This document shows, piece after piece, positions 13,372 through 26,399 of a stretch of 64,000 nucleotides of DNA. The stretch comes from Thamnaconus septentrionalis (Eukaryota; Chordata; Actinopteri; Tetraodontiformes; Monacanthidae). The notes beneath the pieces are model-generated. The model had not been told where the DNA came from and made no database searches. It saw only the letters and a program-made list of their open reading frames with translations. The translations under genes were made by a program, and so were the position numbers. The stretch covers positions 30,193,361-30,257,360 of the forward strand of contig CM020501.1 in the NCBI GenBank assembly GCA_009823395.1. Reading direction: 5' to 3'. Position 1 is the stretch's first letter, and each line of letters begins with the position of its first letter.

Positions 13372-14591
13372 CAGCCAATCTGTACCCTTGTTGCTGCCAC
13401 TTCTTGCTGGCTTCCTTTCATTCCACCTCGTCTTCCTTGCCTCCGTTGTTCGGGGGGGGGGGGAGCCCGTCAGCTTGCAAATGTCTTTTCCGGAGTCACC
13501 GTCCGTCCTTGACCTTCATGCTCCCACCGCTGCCAGCCGCATTTCTTTTTGTTTGCGTATGAATAAGCAATGCAGGGCGAGACTCTGCCTGTGTGTGTGT
13601 GTGTGAAAAAAAATCCTCAATAAAAACATTTGGATTAAAAAAGTAAAGACCTACGGGACCTCACTGAAAACATCCGATCAGTGCAGCCGTGTGACCGACG
13701 GTCGCTCAAGGCTCCTCGGCCGGCGCGGGACAAATTGCATTCCACACATCCACCGCATCCAGACAGTTGACTTAATTAACTCGGAGGAGGGGGACAGGGC
13801 GGTAAGGGGAGGGCGGCGACTCGTCACGACCTTGATCGAGCGATTGTCTCGGCGAAGAATCGCACAAGGACAGACAGTCTGTGGAACTCCGCACGTTTCG
13901 GATATCGCAGATATTGGGTGAATAAAATAGAAGAAATACAAATCAAAGTCACTCCCCGACTCCCCGGACGAATGAAGAAAACGCTTCAGAGCACTTTTGT
14001 TTGAATCCATCGTGTTTGACACACCTGATTGCAAGCTAAATCTGAAGAAGCTAGCAGGCAGTTAGCCGGCGATGGAGCGGTTTAGAGTCTTTGCACGCTG
14101 TCCAATGAGACGAGTCTCTCCCTCCCCCCGCGTGCCAATAGCGACTTACTCTGATGAACCCGACCACAGTGGAAGAACCTCCAGCTGCGAGCAGCTTCCA
14201 CTGTCTTCTTCTAGCTACGGTCTTTAATCGGCCAATCAGCCGCTAAATAAATACAAAGACTGACGGGCTGAAAAATGATTTCAGCTGCCACAACCTCGTA
14301 TTTTCATTTCCAATTTTAAACCCCAGCATCTGCAGACCAGCCATCAACTTATCTGCAATATTAAAAAAAAAAAAAAAATCCAAAAATATGATTCACATCT
14401 AACTGAAAATGATGTGTGTTTATTTGTGTGCGTGTGTGTGTGTGTGTGTGTTGTGCGCGCCCTCTAAACACACGATGCCCGGCCCAGCCGAGCGGTGCTG
14501 TCAAAGCCTATTTACCTCCTTCATGCAGCTGCCGCTGCAGCACATCCCAGCCTTTTAGATGTAATCTACACAACATCATTTCTGTGTTTGT

Positions 14592-14592
<1 letters not shown>

Positions 14593-14627
<35 letters not shown>

Positions 14628-14631
14628 ATGT
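14593..14631. repeat. (GTGC)n microsatellite
   Basis: About nine GTGC units bordered by TG-rich DNA. Alternating purine-pyrimidine throughout. Confidence 0.9.
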
Positions 14632-17600
14632 GTGTGTTTTTCTATTCTGATGTTGCTTGCAAAGCAGTTATTAGTCAGGCCCGGGTGAGGTCGCTTTTTA
14701 TTCCACCTGCAACACGTTTGGAAATCATCAGCCTTGCATGAGGCGCGTTATTGGATGCATTAATGCATTTTTCTTTTGGGGGGGAGGGGGGAGGGGGGGT
14801 TTTAAACTCAAAGAGTGATGGGTACGTTTTTGGCTTTTAGTTCATATATTCTGGCAAAAAGACCCTCTAGCAAACCAAGTGACCAAACCATCACTGTTTG
14901 TTCAGTATGGTTTGGTTAGGAAGAAGAATAAATATATTAAAGGAACAATATATATTTTTCTTAAAAGAACAAGATAGAACAAGAAAGGGACACGCCTCAT
15001 GAAACTGCCCTCCCTGGGTGTAACGGTTGAAATGGTTCTCTTCATTCGGCTCGGGCCCATACAAGATATTATCCAACATCGCAATATTGGGCTGGGACAA
15101 ATGTATCACGATATTAAAATTTTGGATTTCGCCCATCACCAGGTTCGCCTCCGTCCGCGGGCGCAACAGAACAAACCGGGCCGCCGGCATCCATCATCAC
15201 TTCTCTCTCGACATTGATTTGCGATTTCCGCCTCGGGAGATCCCGGCCGATTCTGGGCCTTCGGCCGTCGTGAGTTTTTTTCATCGCCGCTGCTGGTCGA
15301 TCGTTAGCCAGACAGTGAGTCGCAAGGTGGCCATTGATTGGGCAAACAGCCGATTCTTGACCTCTCAGTGCATTGTGGGTGAATCGATTAGCCTAATCCA
15401 CTGAGAGAAGAGGAGAGTGGGGAACAAATATCCAGAAAGGATACATTTTAATGTTCATGCTCCCCAATTGGAAAATTTTTATTTTACCACAGGTTGTAGT
15501 TGTTGGTGTTTTTTTCACCCCGTCAAGATAATTTCTCAGTTTAACTTCCTGTTTCCTCCAGCGGGACAATGGGATTCTCGTCACATGTGGGTTTGTTGTT
15601 GTTTTTTTTTTTGTTTTTTTTATGAAGTCAAATTCATTCAGTGTGACTCCCGGACCTGATGGACGACTTTAACCTTTGGGGAAGATCGGCCCAATCAATA
15701 CGGCCGCCCCATCGCCCTCCCTACCCCGACTCAAATTCATGAGGCGCCCGGATTGGATGAGATGAAATACACAACACTGATGCAAGTCCCACCCGAAACG
15801 CGCGGCGCTAGTGCACGTGCTCTGACATAAGAATCAGCCTGAAACATGCGTATTTGGCGCGGCATCATGGGAAAGGGAAAAAGCGTGTGATTCACCTCAA
15901 CATTCTTGCCTTTTGGACAAAGACAGCTAAGAATAAAATTGTTTCATTATCTTCAATTACTTTAGTTTTTCATTGACTCATTATTCATATTTTTTTCTTT
16001 TGAGATTTCTTTTTTTCAGCACTTATTTAATTGGACTCACTGTTTTTTATCCTACCAAGACTCTTCATTTTCCGTGAATATTACTGGCTAATTTCATTGT
16101 TCGTATGAAGGTGAAAAGGAACAAAAAGATCTTTTTGTTATTCTTCAAGTAATTAATATCAATATTTATTATTTATCGTTATTATTTTGGTTGCTGTTCT
16201 TAGATAATTAGAATTAAACTCATTCAGACAACCATTCGAACTGGTTCCAACTATTCCAACGGAATTACGTAAATCTTTTTATTTATCTTCATGCTTGGAG
16301 CCCTCAATCGCCTCCATGTCTGGAGTGCAGTTGGTGCGTTGCACAACCCAGGAACTCCTGCAAAAACAAATCAAAACTTTTTTTTAGCCAAGAAAAATCT
16401 CTAAAAAGATACAGTAGTAAAAACCCCCAAAAGTTGGACAACCCTCCCCACCCGCCACCCATCACAACTCTCTCCGCCTGTCGCCGCCAAACAGCTGCGG
16501 GGGAATTTAAACGCTGCGCAGGTTTGCTGACGGTAACGTGAGCAGATCGGCGATACCCAACTCCCGAATTAGGTCAACGCTGGTCGGATCGTTGCACCTG
16601 TCTGATCAGGGAGGTCGGCACCCTCACCTTGTCTGGACTCACGCACACGCACACACACACATTCCTGCACTGTACTCAGGCACAAAGCCAGGAGACAACC
16701 CCAGTAACGCGGTCACGCTCCGTCGCTTTCCCCACTGTAATCCTGCCTGCAGACTGGGAAAACGCACACACACACAAACGCATGCACACGGAGGACCGGT
16801 CAAGTGTGGCCCTGTTGTGTTTTACAGTGTGAGTCATTAGCGAAAAAAGAAAAGGACATGTGCCTAGCTGGTTCGATGTCACACGGCCTCAGCCGACGAC
16901 GCCATAGAGCAAAAGTTAAAGAGGCCTGAAGGGAAGAGGAGGGGAGGAGAGAACGGACCGGACAAAAAGTCTGTTTCCTGAAGACTTTCAGGAGGTTTTT
17001 TGTGCTTAATGTGCAGAGAATAGATCAAATACATTGTGAAGGAAACAATGTTGTTTCAAAATGCAGCAGAGATCAAATTTTAACATTTTTAATTATACAG
17101 ACAAATTAATCCCTCGGCAGGGGTTTCTTCCCATTTGGCCAGCAGGGACCGCCACTCACGGTTGCAAAAGACCTAAAAAGAAATAAAATAAAGACGGGGA
17201 AAGTAGCAAAAAAAAATTGCACCTTCACAAACTGGTACAAATGTTTTAGTTGGTCTAAATCGCAAGTTAAAAAAAAAAATTTAAAAAATAATATCATTAA
17301 ATAGTTATGTGACCCAGATCTCCAACCTTTGATCATTTTTTTTCTTCGTCTTTTAAAGGTGCTTCACTCCCCCCTGCATTCCCGCCCTCTGGCGCGATAT
17401 CATGCCGCCGTGTGATTCCAACCATGAGGGGTTAAATCAGGCCCTGGGCGGCAGCTTGATGAACTCATGAACCTGCTGGAGCGCCTCCAGCAGTCTCCTC
17501 CCATTAGCATCGCTCACGCGTCTAATCACGTCCGACACTTTTTCTTTTTTTTCTACCCCCCACTCCAGCCCCCCCAGGGCTAATTCACACGTTTAATTGT

Positions 17601-18307
17601 TCCAGCCGCGTGGTGCGTCACATGACTCGCTGTCGTGTTGGGTGGTCCTGCCGCAGCCCAGGGGCGAAGAAAAATACATCTTAATCATAAAGGGTCGCGG
17701 CAGCAATATCTGCTTCCTGCCGCCTCCTCCTCTGCCGATGTGTACATATGTTCAGCCCCATGTGGTCGGCGCCGACAGCAGATCATCCCTTATAGCAGGA
17801 GAAGGCGTCGATACAGATCACGCCTCACACGGGGAACCTGCAACTAGCTTCGTTGCACACCACTGTCACCATAGCGCCGTCTTGGGGTCAATCAGCCACA
17901 TTGCTGGTGGAAAAACTCCAAAACTATTATTATCAAACACAAACATTTACAGAAAATAAAATTATTTAGCCCTGTGTTTTCAGCCTCCTGCAACAAAAAT
18001 GTTTGGGTTTGAGCTTCATGCTAAACTGATGCTTTGTTGCACCTTTCAACACAAGGGAACCTGATATGGAATCCTGTTTTTTTTTTTTTATTGTATTAGT
18101 TTTACATTGATTTTGTGTGTGGTCTTCAAAATAGTGAAAACATTTTGTGATCTTTTAATGGTCAAGTTCATCCGTATACAATTTACACGCACAAATAAAA
18201 TCAGCCACATCGCTGGTAAATTGAACTCTTTTTTCCTATCCAAAACAATTTTTCAGAAACATTTTGTGATCTTTAGCAGGCAAGCACCCCCATACAGCTA
18301 AAATCTG

Positions 18308-18455
18308 TACGGTGGCCGACGAGGGCCAAACACCAAAATTGCACCACAATCCTATTTTTGTACCTTGTTTAGACTTGTGTTTGCATCGTTTCCATACCTG
18401 CAGCTGTTTTCGCATTAGGCAGTTGTATTGTGTTTGGCCCTTGTCGACCACCGTA
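18308..18455. mobile_element. Small 148-bp MITE with long terminal inverted repeats
   Basis: The left end TACGGTGGCCGACGAGGGCC is mirrored by the right end GGCCCTTGTCGACCACCGTA, with two mismatches, over about 26 bases once the adjoining AAACAC/GTGTTT is included. A TA at each edge could be the target duplication of a Tc1/mariner or related element. No coding capacity. The superfamily is uncertain. Confidence 0.7.
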
Positions 18456-21400
18456 AATCTCACCTTAAAAACTCCAAAACAAATCCTACAGAACAAGGTT
18501 TCACAACCAACTTAATATTCCAAATAAGTTAAAAAAAAAAAAAAAAGGGGACCCAAAGCTGCTCCCTGGAACAGATGCACTTGAGTTCAACTGGTTGCGT
18601 GGCTTTCAACGCACGCGTCAAACCCCAAACGCGACTTGTGACCGGCTGGTGCCCACTAGCCCGCTTTTGAAACCCCCGGAGTCATGTTTCATTCCGGTTT
18701 ACTCCCGTTCCACCGACATCAGACGATGTGAAGGGGAGCAGGGGAGGATATTTTTACTCTCGGCGAGCTCTCCGTGTTGACGCGCCGCTGTAATCCAAAC
18801 AGACAGTGCTGTGAGACACTGGCAGGGGTTTTACGTGCCTGCAGAAATGTCACCCCTCTGCTATCTGCGCTCGCTGAAAGATGACAGGCGCGTGCAGGCG
18901 CATGCACGCACTCAGGCGGGCCGGAAGCTCCGTGAGAATTAAAGTGTTAGCTCGGCAAACATCTTTCGCACGTCCCCGGGGCGGAGGTAGTTAATCGTAT
19001 TGGTGGGTTCGTTGAGCCGCTGTTTCTCCGGCGGAGGACAGAATGCGAGATGGAGGCCTGGTTGAAAGGCGTGGGGGAGATGAGAGGGATGGAAATCTGC
19101 TATGTTGCAATCGCGGCGCTGTCGGTTCACGCTGCGAAGACACATTCTGTTACAAAGTGACTCTGAGAGCTCCGTCGTGCCAGCGGCCCTTCTGCTGACC
19201 TCCCGACACTATTAAACATTTGCTCATCGCTGAGGGAATTTGTGTGTGTTTTTTTCTTGCTTTTTTCTGCTCTGTAACTGTGGAGGATGTTTTCCAGGCT
19301 CCTGGCAGGGCTCATAACTCCTACATGGTGACAGGGGCCAGACTTTTTTTTTTTTTTTTTACAGAAAATGGAAATAAAAAAAGCTTATTATTAAATAAAT
19401 GCTATAGTTTTGGCATAAACATTGAGGTGGTTGAGGTTTTAAGTCACCACACAACTGAGGGTATATAAAGATGGACAACGCTTCTGGTTTCAGAAAAAGA
19501 GGCCAACATGCTAGAGGAAAAAAACAACAACCCGCCATTTTCTCATCTGGCCACTAGGGACCGCCAAAAATGGTTGCAAAAAGACTAACAATGACAGGTT
19601 GTCAATATGGAAACAAGCACTAAATTCAGACCTTTACAAAGTTACAAATGTTTGTAAAGGTCTGAAATGAAAGTCCTAAAAAAAATGAAGTAGGAATTGA
19701 TGTCTATTTTGTCCAATTTGGTTCAGTTTAACCTATAATAGCCATAAAGTTGTGAGCATGGCTACAGTTTAGTAGCCAAGTGCTAACCAGCCAGTTGGTG
19801 GGTACAAAAATAGCGACATATACTTGGATTTGGTTTTTTTTTTATCATGGAGGGGGGGACTTGGAATTATTACTATCTGACCATATAAAGATGGGAATGC
19901 CTCCAATATTTTCTCACTGTTGTTCTACAACAATGACAATAAATCACTGAATCAAACTTGTTCCGTCGGCAGTTCATCGCGCCGGTTGTGCAGTAGCAGC
20001 ATCTTCTCGCTTGCAGCTAACCGCTGCAGAGGGAGCCCAGGTGCCGCTTCGTATAATAACCTGCGTGCAGCGTTCAGGGGGGAAGTTTTCTAATCTCTTT
20101 TCCGGGACGGCCAGAGACGCACAAGCAATCAGGTTTTTTTTTTTCTTCTATTTTTAGCCCCTGCTCTCGTCTTTCCTCCACTGAGCTGACGAGCGGAGGA
20201 CTGGGGGCCGGGAGTGCGATCGGAATCGCAAAAAACGCCATTACGGCTCTTTGCGTTGGAGATATGCGAAAGCTGAAAACGATGCTCACGCCACGCTGTA
20301 ATTATCTTCCCCGTAATTACTACTTAGACGGCTCCTAATGAAGCCTTTGCTGCCATTTTCAGGTATGATGTCTCCGGGAAAAGGCCGGGAGAAACATACC
20401 AGGGGTATTGCGACCTGCTCTAAATGACTGTCAGTTACAGGTTGACTGGTGCAGACGTGTGCAGCGAGAGCTCAGCTCAGGGGCCCCCCCGGTGCATTAG
20501 GCATAATGATATGCGTGCAGTGTAAAGGCAGCCGCGGCAACACCCACTGCTACCTCATTAGCGACCGCAGGGCCCTGGGGCTAGCAACTGGGGAGAAGGG
20601 GCCTGATTGCACCGTTCAGCGGGACTGACACCATGGCTAGGGGCGTTTCCGGCGCAGCGCTCTGACAAACGAGCATCAGATGCGAGGGGCTAACGCTAAC
20701 GTCACGTCGTTATTTCTGACCCGAGCCATCGCCAAGGGGTGATTTGGGATATTGTGGCATTGCGATATAGTTGCTATTGTTGCTATAGCGACCACGGGAA
20801 CCATTTTGTTAGGATTTGTACAGGTACTGAATGTTGGCCTGCGTTGACAGGGTGCTAAAGAGGGAGTTAGCATCGCTACAGACTAGCGCGTAGAGTGTCA
20901 GTCATTCCGCATGCAAAACAACTGAGTGTATTATTTTGACGAGACACAAATTATTGCACACTTCTCAATGTACATTGGGCACTCTTGCTAGAATTTACAG
21001 TTATACATTTTATTGCTTTCATTACGTCTTTTTGTTAGTGCCATGTTTTCTGAGGTTAAAATGATAGCACTGATTGCGTTTTTGTTTTTTTGATTTTTAT
21101 TTATGGTTGCACAACATTATTCTTGCAGTTTTTTTCAATATCTGTCTTCTCTTCAGGGCTTTATTCAAATTGGGTAAAACCCCAGTCGTTGCTATTTCCT
21201 AAGGTTCCACGACAGTCCCTGCCCCTCTTAATTGCACCTGGTGCTCATTTTTTTTCTCTCCAAATGTATTCCAAAGCGCTGTGAGCATTGGCATGAGCGC
21301 CAAACTGCTCAACTATGTCCTGTTCGCCAGCCTGGGGTTTGCGGCGGCTAATGAGGTGGCGGCAAACTGTTTATACTCAAATGAGGACAGGGTTTCCAGG

Positions 21401-21861
21401 GGAGACTCTGTCAATGCCCCACTGAAAGTGGTCTATTTTCACAAACTTACAAGGAGGTCAATTAGGAAATCTTCCCCAAATACAAAAATGAGTGTTTGGG
21501 GTGAATGTAACATTAACCCCAAAAGCACAAAGAAGCTAATCTGGAATGAATATATGTTGGGTCCTGACAGTAATCGTTGTAATGTAGAAATGTGGAACTC
21601 TGGTCTAAACGCTAATAATTCAGAAAAGTCATTGAAGCGCTTTAACAAACCAGCTTCCTGCACATTCTTTGGCGAAACAATTTTTTGCACACAAGCTTTT
21701 AAAAAAGCAGAATTTTGCAAGTCGCTGCTTATCACTATCGCATGAAATACTGGTAGAGCACATTGCCTTCAAGGACGATGCTACACACGTACCTGTATTT
21801 AACGACGCCTCCCCGACGGGTCCAGTTTGATTACAGCTGCCTATTTGCCTGTAATGAGAAA

Positions 21862-21869
21862 ATGCAAAT
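21862..21869 (+). promoter_or_regulatory. Perfect octamer motif in a possible enhancer island
   Basis: ATGCAAAT, the POU/Oct consensus, lies within a unique stretch (about 21790-21970). That stretch also carries homeodomain-type ATTAATGAG and TGATTACAG sites and has no repeat character. Single motifs arise by chance, so the regulatory reading is inference from motif clustering only. Confidence 0.25.
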
Positions 21870-24161
21870 GTCAGTAGCCCTGAGCTTTTTATTAATGAGC
21901 GAGGAGAAAACAAAGAGCTGACAGTGAGCACCGGACAGCGGCCGAGGGCTAGGGATCAATTGGATTTCAAGACAAGTTTAAGCTTTAAACATACACAATT
22001 AGGGCTTAGACGCGGCCGGATCCTGCAAATCTCGCTTTCCTAAAACACACTGAGGAAAGAGACCATTGACTGACTCATTAGTCAGGGAATCAGCACGACT
22101 GATTGGGTGCTGATACAGGCAACCAGTCCCAAATGTGTGAAACTGAAATATATATGTATATGTATATATCTATCTATATATATATAGATAGATATATATA
22201 TACATGATATGGAGTGATATATATGACTCCAGACTCCAGAAAATAGAAAAGACCTTGACTGACTCAAGGCTCCACTAGCCATGCTTCTGTCCTAGGGAAA
22301 CACATCTCATGGGGACAAATTAGTGTCTGACACTTTCTTTGTTGAATGGATATAATACATAAAATGTCTGTGCTTTAATCTGTTTGTTTGTCCTTCATCA
22401 ATGAATGCAATAAATCCAGATAATTAAGAAAACACTGTATCTGGCGGGACAGGATACCAAACACTTCAATATTTACTTATTTATTTATTACTGTCAGTAC
22501 GGACTTCAGACTATGGATGTTATCACTATGACGAATGAATGCAATGACATACGGTTAAAATGAGTGACTATTTATTTTTTTTATCAACAATGAAACATTC
22601 TCCGTACGAGGGAATACGTACGTGGGAAAGGATTAGACTTGATGTATTATGAACATGGAATTTTTTTTGAAAGTTTATTGATCAAACAGATATTTATTAA
22701 ACACGGTTCCCCCCTTGTGTAATTTTGTCTGAAAAAAAGAAACATAATTCTCTTGTCATAAATGATAAATACGATGCGATGAGCCTGCGCAGCCACATCA
22801 ACGTATACTGTAAGTATACAGTATAAGTAAGTAAGTAAGTATACTGTAAGTACACTGTACGTAAGTAGGAAACCATGGTATTTCTTATTGCAATTCATAT
22901 AATAAGAACATGTACAAAAAAATGTTATCAAATTTTTTACCATAAAAAAATCTGATACTACTAAAAAATTGTCCCTTGTCTATTTGAGTCTGAAATGAAA
23001 CAGTGTTCAGATCAAAAGTTCATGATTTGGTTCAGAGGTGTCCCATCAATCCTTTTACAGGTGTGTATGTATGTACTGTATGTATGTATGTATGTATTCC
23101 ATGTTGCTTTCGAGGACAAAAATTGGCCTTTTGGGGCGCAGTACCTCGAGTGGACACTTGATCCTTTTTGCCGAGTCTATATCTGTAGTAGTACAAATAT
23201 TACATACTAAATATATTAAATATAATGTATAGTGCGTATAAAGAATGCTGTATATCAATGGCCCCGCCAACCGTAGCTGCAGTTGCTATGGCTAGCAAGC
23301 TTTCACGTAATCTATCGTTCTAATGTACTGATGTAAGCCACCATTCAAATCAAAACGGAGAAGAAAACAGGGCTTTCTCTTCTGTTTATGCTGAGACATC
23401 GTGACAATTTTCACACACTATACCAGTGGCCCTTTATGGAAACCCACGATAAAGATTATTCTTAATATCACTGCTTACCAACGATGCTAATGGGAGTGTC
23501 TGAGGTGACGAAGTCGTGCTATGGGCTATGGCTATTTTCCGATGTTTGTGTGCGTCCGTACGTGTGTTTGTGTACCTCCCGTGAGGGCTGAAAACGTTGC
23601 GGAATAGTGTGTTGCTGTTAAAACTGTCCCATCGAGTGACACAGCAGAGCTTTGCAATGTTTTAAAAGCCTCAGTGTTGTGTTCCCGGGGTAAAGTCCCG
23701 CGAGATATTGCGTCAGCTCAGGGAAAGTGTCCATCACTCCCCGGCCCAAGTCAGCTAAAGGAGATGTGTCGACGCCTGCAAAATGCTCTTCTCGGCCAGC
23801 TGTCCTTGGCTTTGTCCTTCTGACAGCAGCGGTACTGCCCAGGCAATTCTTCCATTCTACTTTAAAAAAAAAAAAAAAATGCTGTATCGATTAAATGCGA
23901 AGGGATTTCTGCTGAGCATTTGTCCCAGTTTCTTGGCCGAGAACTGCCCACACAGCTCAAGGACAGTACGATTACTTTTGTTTGCATGTAGGTTTTTAGA
24001 TTTGACACACAAAAAAAGAGCAGCAGCATGTGAGTTGTTCTGAAAAGTGACTTAATCCAGTGCGCTAGATTTATAAATGCCTATTATTGCCATTTCCCAT
24101 AATATTCACGTTTAATTCGTCTCTGAAAAAAGCTTTAAAATCATGCACAATAATCACAAGC

Positions 24162-26099
24162 TTAAAGCAGCTTTAGGTAACTTGGACTCATTACTACTCC
24201 CTGCTGGTTGAGAACCGCAAATGCTCTTTGCCGGGGTCGTAAAGAGGAAAAATACCAGTCCTTCACGTGGGTTTGCTGACACAGCCGGCATACTGAAGAA
24301 TCGCTTGGAAATATGTCCACCGACAAGGTAAAGTAACATGCCTTACATGTTTGTTTGTTTTAAATATTGTTATATTGTTTCTTTTGAACATGAGAGACAA
24401 CTACAATTACACAAACAAGGATAGTGTATTGCTTAGACAGACGGCAGTGTTTTGCGCTTGGTTCGCATCATTCTCGTCGATGTTTGGAAATGATGTGGTG
24501 TATAATGGTTTTAATATTACAACAGGTTATAAACCCGTGCAGCTGTAATGCCTACAACAGCTGTTCAGACGACGCAACATCGCATTGATTCGGTGGAAAT
24601 GGCGAAGTGACAAAGTAAACACGCTGCAGCGCTAGTTTATTGAAGTGGGAAAATACAAATAGTGGCCTAGCTGGAGCGCTCGTATGTGTTCAGGTAAAAC
24701 ACCAATATGAAATGCAAAACAGACACTGACAATAACGTCGTAGCAAACGTGCAGAAGCATCAAGGCTAGGTCGCCATCAGTTTTGAACCCCTTTTCCTCT
24801 CTCAGCTTGCGCCACTGAGTGTAAGGTGGTCCAATATTTATTTGAGTCCGGGCTCGTGCTCGATCATGTTCTCTCTTTTCCTTTTCTTTGACTCCTCAGA
24901 CAAAACCCTCTTGGCTTTCCGAGCTGGCTCCGCCATGCTGCTAGTTGAAATGATGAAAAATCCAAGTGGCCGCTGGCTAAGACCGCCTCTAAATAAACGT
25001 GTGACGTTGCCGTAAAGTGGTTCCTCCTATATGTAATGACGACAAAGGAAGCCGTGTCGGGTCGTGCGTGAAAGTTACACAGTGGCTGTGTCTCAATTCA
25101 GGGTCTGCATCCTTCGAACGAAGCGTCCTCCATCTGAAGGAAGCGTTCTTCGAGGACCCAGCCTAGAAGGACGGACCAAACCCCGCCTCCCAGGTAACCA
25201 CTCGGGACGGTCTAGCCTTCGGCGTATTTCCTTGTTTCGTCAGAGCCATTCCCTCCGGCTGGCCAACCCCGGAAGTGACGTTTTTATAGTATCAAGCTAA
25301 CCATTGGTTAGCCATCTAACGATGCCGTCGGATGATCAAATAGGTAAAATCCTACGTTAAAAACTGGATACTTTATGTGAAACTTCAAAACTTAAATTTA
25401 TATGTTGTGTCTTTGCCAGAACATGCCGCTAATTTCAGCTGACTTTCCAGGATCATATGATGCTTTGCAGCAGCACACAAAGCATCATGGGATACATAAG
25501 TACGCGAAGGATAGTAGCGGTGCATCCTTGGAATCGGCTAAAACGAGTGCGTATTTCCGAGCACGCATTTTGAGTGTCCTAAGCACCCTTGGGAATTGGG
25601 ACAAGCCTTCGCGCAGTGCTTTGACACAACTTCCTTTCAAAATGCGTACTTCAAGGATGCAGACCCTGAATTGAGACACAGCACCTGAATTGAGACACAG
25701 CAAGGGTCTGCATCCTTCGGAGCATGCATTTGAAAGGAAGTTGCTTAGGACGCTCCAAGAAATGCGCCCTTGTTTTAGCCAATTTCCAAGGCTGCACCGC
25801 TACTATCCTTCGCGTACTTGTGTATCCCATGATGCTTTGCGTGCTGCTGCAAAGCATCGTGGAATCCTGGGCTAACCCTAACCCGGGGAGACGGGGTTTG
25901 GTCCGTCCTTCTAGGCTGGGTCCTCGAAGAACGCTTCCTTCAGACGGAGGACGCTCCATTCGAAGGGTGCAGACCCTGAATTGAGACACAGCCAGTGCAG
26001 TTACAGCCGGCACGACCCCCCGCTCGCTGCCGAGGCGGCACCATTGATCCTATTAATCGTTTAATTTTATGGTCGAAAAGTTACATAGAGTTGCTTTAA
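24162..26099. mobile_element. TTAA-target DNA transposon, interrupted
   Basis: The left end, TTAA followed by AGCAGCTTTAGGTAACTT, mirrors the right end, AAGTTACATAGAGTTGCT followed by TTAA. The two TTAA tetramers at 24162-24165 and 26096-26099 fit the target duplication of piggyBac- or Kolobok-type elements. About 1.9 kb lies between them, of which 25080-25997 is a later hAT insertion. No transposase frame is recognisable. Its right edge is about 330 bp upstream of the mmadhc promoter region. Confidence 0.75.
25080..25997. mobile_element. Fold-back hAT-type element nested in the TTAA transposon
   Basis: The termini CAGTGGCTGTGTCTCAATTC and GAATTGAGACACAGCCAGTG are inverted repeats. They are flanked by AAGTTACA (25072-25079) and CAGTTACA (25998-26005), a 7/8 match to an 8-bp hAT target duplication. 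Internally the element is a large imperfect palindrome. The left arm (25080-25200 plus 25440-25685) reappears inverted at 25700-25997, with the junction at about 25665-25705 marked by a tandem copy of CCTGAATTGAGACACAGCA. The left arm alone carries an extra segment (25200-25440). Confidence 0.8.
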
Positions 26100-26399
26100 G
26101 AACTGGACTTTTAGGCCATGTCGTGCAGAGAAATGCAGCGAGATTTTTATGTCTGTCATCATTTATTAGATGTTGTCTGCTGCCATCTCGTGGTTGAAAT
26201 ATGGAATGGGCGGAAGCCGGTAAAATCTGCTGTATTGTGTATTAAATACATTTAAAAAATAAAAAATAAAATAAAAAGATAAATGAAAATTGATATACTA
26301 TTTTAGAATTGTTGACTGAGATACGCAATTTAAACAATAATCATTAACAAAAATATTTTTGATGCCGTTGAGCGAGTACGCCTTAAGCAAACTACGCAT

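Larger units (their letters stand above)
11887..24161. other. Gene-poor block with simple repeats and possible regulatory islands
   Basis: No exon was supported in 12 kb. It includes a long (CT)n tract, CGTG repeats, TA-rich hairpins near 22145-22205 and (GTAA)n near 22824-22860. It also holds the small MITE at 18308-18455. Two diverged copies of one phrase, GGGACCGCC followed by GGTTGCAAAA, lie near 17138-17175 and 19549-19585. Unique stretches near 17395-17540, 20285-20600 and 21790-21970 look less neutral and are treated in the findings. Confidence 0.5.

Noticed and set aside
15050..15130. CGCAATATTGGGC/ACGATATT phrases as a complete transposon
   Set aside because: They resemble a fish repeat but neither ends nor target duplication could be found, so no element is called.
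21281..21745. Plus-strand open frame of about 150 codons with a hydrophobic start
   Set aside because: The listed start is GTG and the first ATG is at 21293. The start looks like a signal peptide, but the rest has no familiar domain, a conflicting reverse frame overlaps it, and no second exon fits. Conservation in another fish would reopen it.
25870..25886. Telomere-like CTAACCCTAACCC
   Set aside because: Only two units, inside the hAT element. Too short to be an interstitial telomere.
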